Below, piece after piece: positions 60,622 through 64,000 of a stretch of 64,000 nt of DNA. How positions within the stretch are numbered: the first letter of the stretch is position 1; every line of letters starts with the position of its first letter. Location: positions 3,831,530 to 3,895,529 of the forward strand of contig NZ_CP168030.1 in assembly GCF_041529975.1 (NCBI RefSeq). Reading direction: 5' to 3'. The notes under the pieces were generated by a model. That model ran no database searches. It saw nothing but the letters and a program-made list of their open reading frames with translations, and had not been told where the DNA came from. This DNA comes from Microbacterium maritypicum. Lineage in GTDB: Bacteria; Actinomycetota; Actinomycetes; Actinomycetales; Microbacteriaceae. A program made the position numbers and the translations under genes.

Positions 60622-61242
60622 TCAGCGCACTCGAGCTCGAACCACGCGGGTCGTCTCCGGCAGCACGCCCTCTCCCAGTACTTCCACCCGTACGTCAGAG
60701 AGACGGAACTTCTTGATCTGCTTCTGAGCAGCCTCTACCTCGTTCGCCGCATTCATACCCTTGAGAAGGATGAGCTCTCCCCCGTCGCGCACCAGCGGTG
60801 CCGTGATCGGGACGAGAGTCCGCAGCGCGCTCACCGCGCGCGCCGTCACGACATCGAAACTTGCGGGGGGCACGTCTTCAGCCCGCGCACGCAGCACGGT
60901 CGTGTTCGTCAGCCCGAGTTCCGAGACCTGTTCATTGAGCCAGGTGATCCGACGCTCCATCGGTTCGACGAGCGTCCACTCCACATCAGGACGAGCGATG
61001 GCGAGCACGATCCCGGGAAGGCCCGCACCGGATCCGATGTCGGCAACAGAACCGCGGAAGAGAGGCGCGGCGATCACACTGTTGAGGATGTGGCGCGTCC
61101 ACAGGCGAGGAAGCTCGAGAGGACCGATGAGTCCTCGCTCCTCCCCTTCACGTGCGAGCGCTGCTGTGAACGCCCGCGCGATCTCGATGCGATCTCCGAA
61201 CAGCTCGGCGGAGATCGGCGGTTCCTGCTCGAGCTCACTCAT
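60622..61242 (-). CDS. rsmG: 16S rRNA (guanine-N7) methyltransferase RsmG
   Basis: RsmG (GidB) methylates N7 of G527 in 16S rRNA; loss gives low-level streptomycin resistance. The 206-residue product has the SAM-binding ADIGSGAGLPGIVLAIARPD with the family GSGAGxPG motif, LVEPMERRITWLNEQVSELGL, and VVTARAVSALRTLVPITAPL. ATG 61242 lacks a clear ribosome-binding site. It lies 36 bp after jag, with a parS between them, and ends next to another parS-bearing palindrome. Confidence 0.95.
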   Translation of the reverse strand: MSELEQEPPISAELFGDRIEIARAFTAALAREGEERGLIGPLELPRLWTRHILNSVIAAPLFRGSVADIGSGAGLPGIVLAIARPDVEWTLVEPMERRITWLNEQVSELGLTNTTVLRARAEDVPPASFDVVTARAVSALRTLVPITAPLVRDGGELILLKGMNAANEVEAAQKQIKKFRLSDVRVEVLGEGVLPETTRVVRARVR

Positions 61243-61262
61243 GAAGGTTCACACAGAATCGA

Positions 61263-61278
61263 TGTTTCACGTGAAACA
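61263..61278. other. parS site 7, between jag and rsmG
   Basis: Perfect TGTTTCACGTGAAACA, extended by GA and TC to a 20-bp palindrome (61261-61280). It abuts the jag stop codon (61279-61281). Confidence 0.95.
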
Positions 61279-61770
61279 TCAACGACGGCGGAGAACCGTG
61301 TGCCGGTCAGCGCCTTCGCCGTACGACTCGGAGACGAGCCCACGTTCCGCGGCGATGTCATGCACGAGCTTGCGCTCATAGCTGGACATCGAGGGCAGCG
61401 AGGCCTGGGACGAACCCTCATCGAGCTTGGCTGCGGCAGCGTCGACGAGCGTCTCGAGCTGGCGACGGCGCGTGTCGCGCGAGCCGGCGATGTCGAGGAT
61501 GAGGCGCGAGAACGAGCCAGTCTTGCTCTGCACGGCCAGACGGGTCAGCTCCTGCAGCGCCTGCACCGTATCGGGGGCGGAGAGCAGGGACAGCCCGTCG
61601 CCCTCAGCTTCGATCGAGACGTAGGCGCGGCCCTGACGGACGTCGAGATTCAGGTCTCCGTCGATGTCGGCGATGTCGAGAAGTTCCTCGAGGTAGTCCG
61701 CCGCGACGTCGCCTTCGTTCTCGAGCTGAGCCACCGTGGGCTCGGTGTTCTCGGTCATGGTCTCAGTCAT
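61279..61770 (-). CDS. jag: Jag/KhpB RNA-binding protein
   Basis: Jag (KhpB) is a KH-R3H RNA-binding protein involved in cell elongation and division. The 163-residue product has a KH-like part (YLEELLDIADIDGDLNLDVRQGRAYVSIEAEGDGLSLL, about residues 26-63) and a C-terminal R3H domain (MSSYERKLVHDIAAERGLVSESYGEG). The N-terminal Jag_N domain found in firmicutes is absent, as usual in actinobacteria. ATG 61770 overlaps the yidC stop as ATGA. Its stop codon lies directly against a parS site. Confidence 0.93.
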   Translation of the reverse strand: MTETMTENTEPTVAQLENEGDVAADYLEELLDIADIDGDLNLDVRQGRAYVSIEAEGDGLSLLSAPDTVQALQELTRLAVQSKTGSFSRLILDIAGSRDTRRRQLETLVDAAAAKLDEGSSQASLPSMSSYERKLVHDIAAERGLVSESYGEGADRHTVLRRR

Positions 61771-62837
61771 GAGCCGCTCCCCTTCTTCTTCGCGCGCTTC
61801 TTACCCACCGGCTGCTGACGCTTCGGTGCTTCCGCCTTCGCCTTCTCGGCCTCTTCGAGCAGACGCTGCTGCTCCGCCTCGTATGCAGCCATCGGGACGA
61901 CCTTGCCGGAGGAATCGATCGCCTTGCCCTTGCGAGCGAGACGCTCTTCACGGGCCTTGGCGGCTTCGGAGCCGGGAGTCGGCATCTCACGGATGACGAG
62001 GAACTGCTGTCCCATGGTCCAGAGGTTCGAGATGAACCAGTACACGACGACACCGAGCGGGAAGAAGACACCCGAGAAGATGAAGCCCAACGGAAGGACA
62101 TAGAGCATGATCTTCTGCATCTGGTACGCCTGGCCGGTCTTGGCCTCGGGCGACAGGTTCTTCGAGATGATCTGCAGCTGCGTGAAGAACTGCGAGGCGA
62201 TCATGAGGACGACGAGCGTGACCAGGATGACGATCGCGGTCGTGTTCTGCGCGTCGACCGCGTTGCCCAGGGTCTCGTGCAGCGAAGCGACTCCGAAGAG
62301 CTTCGCGTCGTAGAACTCCTTGGTGAGCTCCGGGCTCAGCAACCCGACGCCACCGACACTGTCCTTGGCGTGCTTGCTGACGTCACTCAGAACGCTGTAC
62401 AGAGAGAAGAAGATCGGCATCTGCACGAGCAGCGGCAGACAGCTCGACATCGGCGTCGTGCCGTGCTTCTTGTACAGGGCCATCGTCTCGCGGCTCATGG
62501 CCTCGCGAGAGAGCTGATCTTTCTTACCTCGGTACTTCTCCTGAACTTTTCGCAGTTCAGGAGCGATTTCCATCATCTTTCGCTGGCTCTTGATCTGCTT
62601 CACGAACAGCGGGATCAGGGCGGCACGGACGACGATGACGAGTCCGACGATCGACAACACCCAGGTGAGACCGGATGCGGCGGGAAGGCCGACGGTGGTC
62701 AGCAGCCAGTGCCAGGCGACGAGGATGAGCTCGACGACCCACTTCAGCGGCCAGAGGATGGTGCCGATCAGATCGAAGCCACCCGCAGCAGGTGCATCGC
62801 TGGGAGTGGAGCTGGCTAGCAGAAGGTCAAGACCCAC
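61767..62837 (-). CDS. yidC: Membrane protein insertase YidC
   Basis: YidC inserts membrane proteins alone or with SecYEG. The 356-residue product has hydrophobic segments around residues 20-45, 55-80, 130-150, 190-225 and 240-275, the conserved positive residue in LIVVRAALIPLFVKQIKSQRK, and GTTPMSSCLPLLVQMPIFFSLY. The C-terminal tail is Lys-rich (GKKRAKKKGSGS), which helps ribosome contact. Translation starts at GTG 62837 behind AAAGGACTGATCG. The short N-terminal region without a large periplasmic domain is typical of Gram-positive YidC. Confidence 0.95.
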   Translation of the reverse strand: MGLDLLLASSTPSDAPAAGGFDLIGTILWPLKWVVELILVAWHWLLTTVGLPAASGLTWVLSIVGLVIVVRAALIPLFVKQIKSQRKMMEIAPELRKVQEKYRGKKDQLSREAMSRETMALYKKHGTTPMSSCLPLLVQMPIFFSLYSVLSDVSKHAKDSVGGVGLLSPELTKEFYDAKLFGVASLHETLGNAVDAQNTTAIVILVTLVVLMIASQFFTQLQIISKNLSPEAKTGQAYQMQKIMLYVLPLGFIFSGVFFPLGVVVYWFISNLWTMGQQFLVIREMPTPGSEAAKAREERLARKGKAIDSSGKVVPMAAYEAEQQRLLEEAEKAKAEAPKRQQPVGKKRAKKKGSGS

Positions 62838-62840
62838 CGA

Positions 62841-63191
62841 TCAGTCCTTTCGGGAAGGGACGACGAAACCGTGTGCAGTCAGGTCGTAGCGGAAGTGTTC
62901 ATGCGGACGGACGTCGTCGACGCCACCGCTGGTCCAGGGATTGCAGCGGAGGATGCGCCATGCCGAGAGCACCGCCCCCTTCACCGCGCCGTGCTGCTGC
63001 ACCGCACCTACAGCGTAGGCGGAACAGCTGGGGTAGTACGCACAGACATCTCCATACATAGGGGAGATCACCTTGCGATAGGCGGTGAGGAATCCCAGCA
63101 CCAGATTGCGCGGCACCAGGGGAACGCTGCGAAGCACATCCTGCGACTGCATGCGCGCCGTCCCGATGGACGAGGCCGGGAGAGCGGTCAT
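62841..63191 (-). CDS. yidD: Membrane protein insertion efficiency factor YidD
   Basis: YidD assists YidC-dependent insertion. The 116-residue product has the family core: LVLGFLTAYRKVISPMYGDVCAYYPSCSAYAVGAVQQHGAVKGAVLSAWRILRCNPWTSGG with three Cys in the conserved pattern. The N-terminal 25 residues are variable. ATG 63191 overlaps the rnpA stop as ATGA; a longer frame to 63473 is a shadow of rnpA. It lies 3 bp before yidC. Confidence 0.94.
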   Translation of the reverse strand: MTALPASSIGTARMQSQDVLRSVPLVPRNLVLGFLTAYRKVISPMYGDVCAYYPSCSAYAVGAVQQHGAVKGAVLSAWRILRCNPWTSGGVDDVRPHEHFRYDLTAHGFVVPSRKD

Positions 63192-63541
63192 GCCGACACC
63201 GCGACCGTTGGGGCGAGTCGGCTCAGACACCGATCGACATCGGCGCGGAGTTCCGCGAAGGATGCCGTCGCCGACGCAGGAAGGGCACGGATGACGACAT
63301 CCGTGCCCTCGGGAACGCGTTGCAGCGCTTCCGCGCACACGGCTTTGAGTCGCCGACGCACGGTGTTGCGCACCACAGCGGTGCCTACCTGCTTGCTGAT
63401 GATGAATCCGAACCTCGCGGCCCTGCTCTCGCCCGTCGTCAACATCGAGGTGATGACGCGCGCCCCGCCACAACGGGATCCGCGTCGAACGACCAGACGG
63501 TAGTCGCTCCCGCGGGTCAGCCGATACGGGCGGGCGAGCAC
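63188..63541 (-). CDS. rnpA: Ribonuclease P protein component
   Basis: It is the protein subunit that helps the RNase P RNA mature tRNA 5' ends. The 117-residue product has RLTRGSDYRLVVRRGSR, then FGFIISKQVGTAVVRNTVRRRLKAVCAEAL with the RNR-type RNA-binding motif (about residues 58-66). It begins at GTG 63541, 6 bp after the rpmH stop, the usual rpmH-rnpA order. Confidence 0.95.
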   Translation of the reverse strand: MLARPYRLTRGSDYRLVVRRGSRCGGARVITSMLTTGESRAARFGFIISKQVGTAVVRNTVRRRLKAVCAEALQRVPEGTDVVIRALPASATASFAELRADVDRCLSRLAPTVAVSA

Positions 63542-63547
63542 AGTGGA

Positions 63548-63685
63548 CTACGCAGAGAGCTCGGTGCGGCCCTTCGCACGGCGGGCAGCGAGGATGCCGC
63601 GGCCGGCACGCGTACGCATGCGGGCACGGAAGCCGTGCTTCTTGGCGCGACGACGGTTGTTGGGCTGGAAAGTGCGCTTGCTCAT
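63548..63685 (-). CDS. rpmH: 50S ribosomal protein L34
   Basis: This 45-residue basic protein reads [19 protein letters not shown] from residue 2, then [19 protein letters not shown], the unmistakable L34 sequence. It was too short for many gene finders. ATG 63685 follows GGAGTGATTCC. It starts the rpmH-rnpA-yidD-yidC-jag-rsmG operon and lies next to dnaA in almost all bacteria, so dnaA should start just beyond 64000. Confidence 0.97.
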   Translation of the reverse strand: MSKRTFQPNNRRRAKKHGFRARMRTRAGRGILAARRAKGRTELSA

Positions 63686-63770
63686 GGAATCACTCCGGGA
63701 ATGCTGCCACCGGATTCACTTCGACCGGAGACATGGGGAACTGCCGAAAAAGGCATAAGTCAACCGACTT

Positions 63771-63799
63771 AGGGTACGTCTTACCGGCGCGCAGAGCAA
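63771..63799 (-). promoter_or_regulatory. Predicted rpmH promoter
   Basis: On the minus strand TTGCTC (63794-63799), 17 bp, then TACCCT (63771-63776). The spacing is ideal and the start would be about 63764, giving an 80-nt leader. Confidence 0.55.
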
Positions 63800-63809
63800 A
63801 TCTGCGCGC
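63787..63809. promoter_or_regulatory. Inverted repeat over the rpmH -35 box
   Basis: GCGCGCAGA-GCAAA-TCTGCGCGC has perfect 9-bp arms and a 5-bp centre. It overlaps the predicted -35 hexamer, so a bound protein would block the promoter. Confidence 0.55.
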
Positions 63810-63845
63810 TTCCGTGGTCGACCACCGGCACGAACCGCACAGCCA

Positions 63846-63854
63846 TTATCCACA
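63846..63854 (+). other. DnaA box 1
   Basis: Perfect TTATCCACA. Confidence 0.9.
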
Positions 63855-63945
63855 ACCGGGGCTCGCCCGGCGAGCACAACACGCGCGCGTATTTTCAAGG
63901 GCAGGTTGCCGTTCACAGCCGCGGTGACTACCGTGGCATCCTAAG

Positions 63946-63954
63946 TTATCCACA
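63946..63954 (+). other. DnaA box 2
   Basis: Perfect TTATCCACA, exactly 100 bp from box 1 and in the same orientation. Confidence 0.9.
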
Positions 63955-64000
63955 GGGGCACAGCACGTCGACCCCGCCTCGATTCCTCGTCCGGAGCGTC

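Larger units (their letters stand above)
63686..64000. other. rpmH to dnaA intergenic region (origin-proximal)
   Basis: No gene is seen in these 315 bp. It holds the rpmH promoter, two inverted repeats (63756-63771 and 63787-63809) and two DnaA boxes. It probably also contains the dnaA promoter; the replication origin itself may lie beyond dnaA. Confidence 0.75.

Noticed and set aside
63846..63954. Calling this the replication origin
   Set aside because: Only two DnaA boxes are visible; in actinobacteria the origin commonly lies between dnaA and dnaN, beyond this window.

Overview
The window is high-GC chromosomal DNA of an actinobacterium, most likely a Microbacteriaceae member close to Microbacterium. 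This placement is inference from gene order and protein style, not from a search. Evidence: strong G/C bias at third codon positions, frequent GTG starts, ATGA/GTGA start-stop overlaps, lipoproteins with Ala/Gly-Cys lipoboxes, surface proteins with LPxTG/LAxTG-type tails, and the origin-proximal block rpmH-rnpA-yidD-yidC-jag-rsmG-parA-parB followed by trxA-trxB-murJ. The right edge (63.7-64.0 kb) carries two perfect DnaA boxes and should lie just upstream of dnaA. The left edge ends with the rpsF-ssb-rpsR-rplI operon.

Layout. 0.3-2.0 kb: ribosomal/SSB operon (minus) with a strong terminator. 2.2-9.1 kb: a lipoprotein, a complete oligopeptide/dipeptide ABC operon (minus) and a divergent Lrp/AsnC regulator. 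9.1-18.7 kb: accessory stretch with an arylsulfatase, GNAT enzymes, two unrecognised linked genes, an MGT-type glycosyltransferase with a divergent TetR regulator, a GNAT-toxin/DUF1778-antitoxin pair, a 41-bp palindrome and diverged direct repeats. 18.9-24.5 kb: DUF1684 protein plus a second complete peptide ABC operon (plus). 24.6-30.4 kb: DUF779 protein, aldehyde dehydrogenase and its GAF regulator, a TetR/reductase divergent pair and a FitAB-like (VapBC) toxin-antitoxin pair. 30.4-35.8 kb: CCA-adding enzyme, a cell-wall-attached metallophosphoesterase, a lipoprotein and a cupin. 35.9-43.6 kb: a regulator plus an eight-gene polyamine-type uptake and gamma-glutamyl catabolic cluster (aldehyde dehydrogenase, gamma-glutamyl-GABA hydrolase-like enzyme, DUF3830, ABC importer). 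43.7-50.1 kb: Tat-exported phosphoesterase, LPATG surface protein, LLM flavoprotein and methyltransferase. 50.2-57.4 kb: DUF6049, murJ, trxB, trxA, a small unknown protein and a sugar porter. 57.4-63.7 kb: the origin-proximal chromosome segregation, membrane insertion and RNA-processing block.

How the genes work together: ParA, ParB and seven parS copies within 2 kb form the chromosome partition centre. YidC, YidD, RnpA, Jag and RpmH form the usual translation and membrane-insertion block. trxB and trxA sit behind a GGAAT-N18-GTT element that matches the thiol-stress sigma factor (SigR/SigH) promoter. Three ABC importers (two peptide, one polyamine-type) with Lrp-type regulators suggest a heterotroph living on peptides and amines.

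Most notable: the parS cluster inside a 1.28-kb gene-free gap, with parS overlapping the parA start, forming a 32-bp palindrome after rsmG and abutting the jag stop; a 13-bp inverted repeat sequestering the ribosome-binding site of the amine-catabolic operon; DUF3830 embedded in that operon; perfect operator-like palindromes at a toxin-antitoxin promoter; and a structured leader in front of the exported phosphoesterase.
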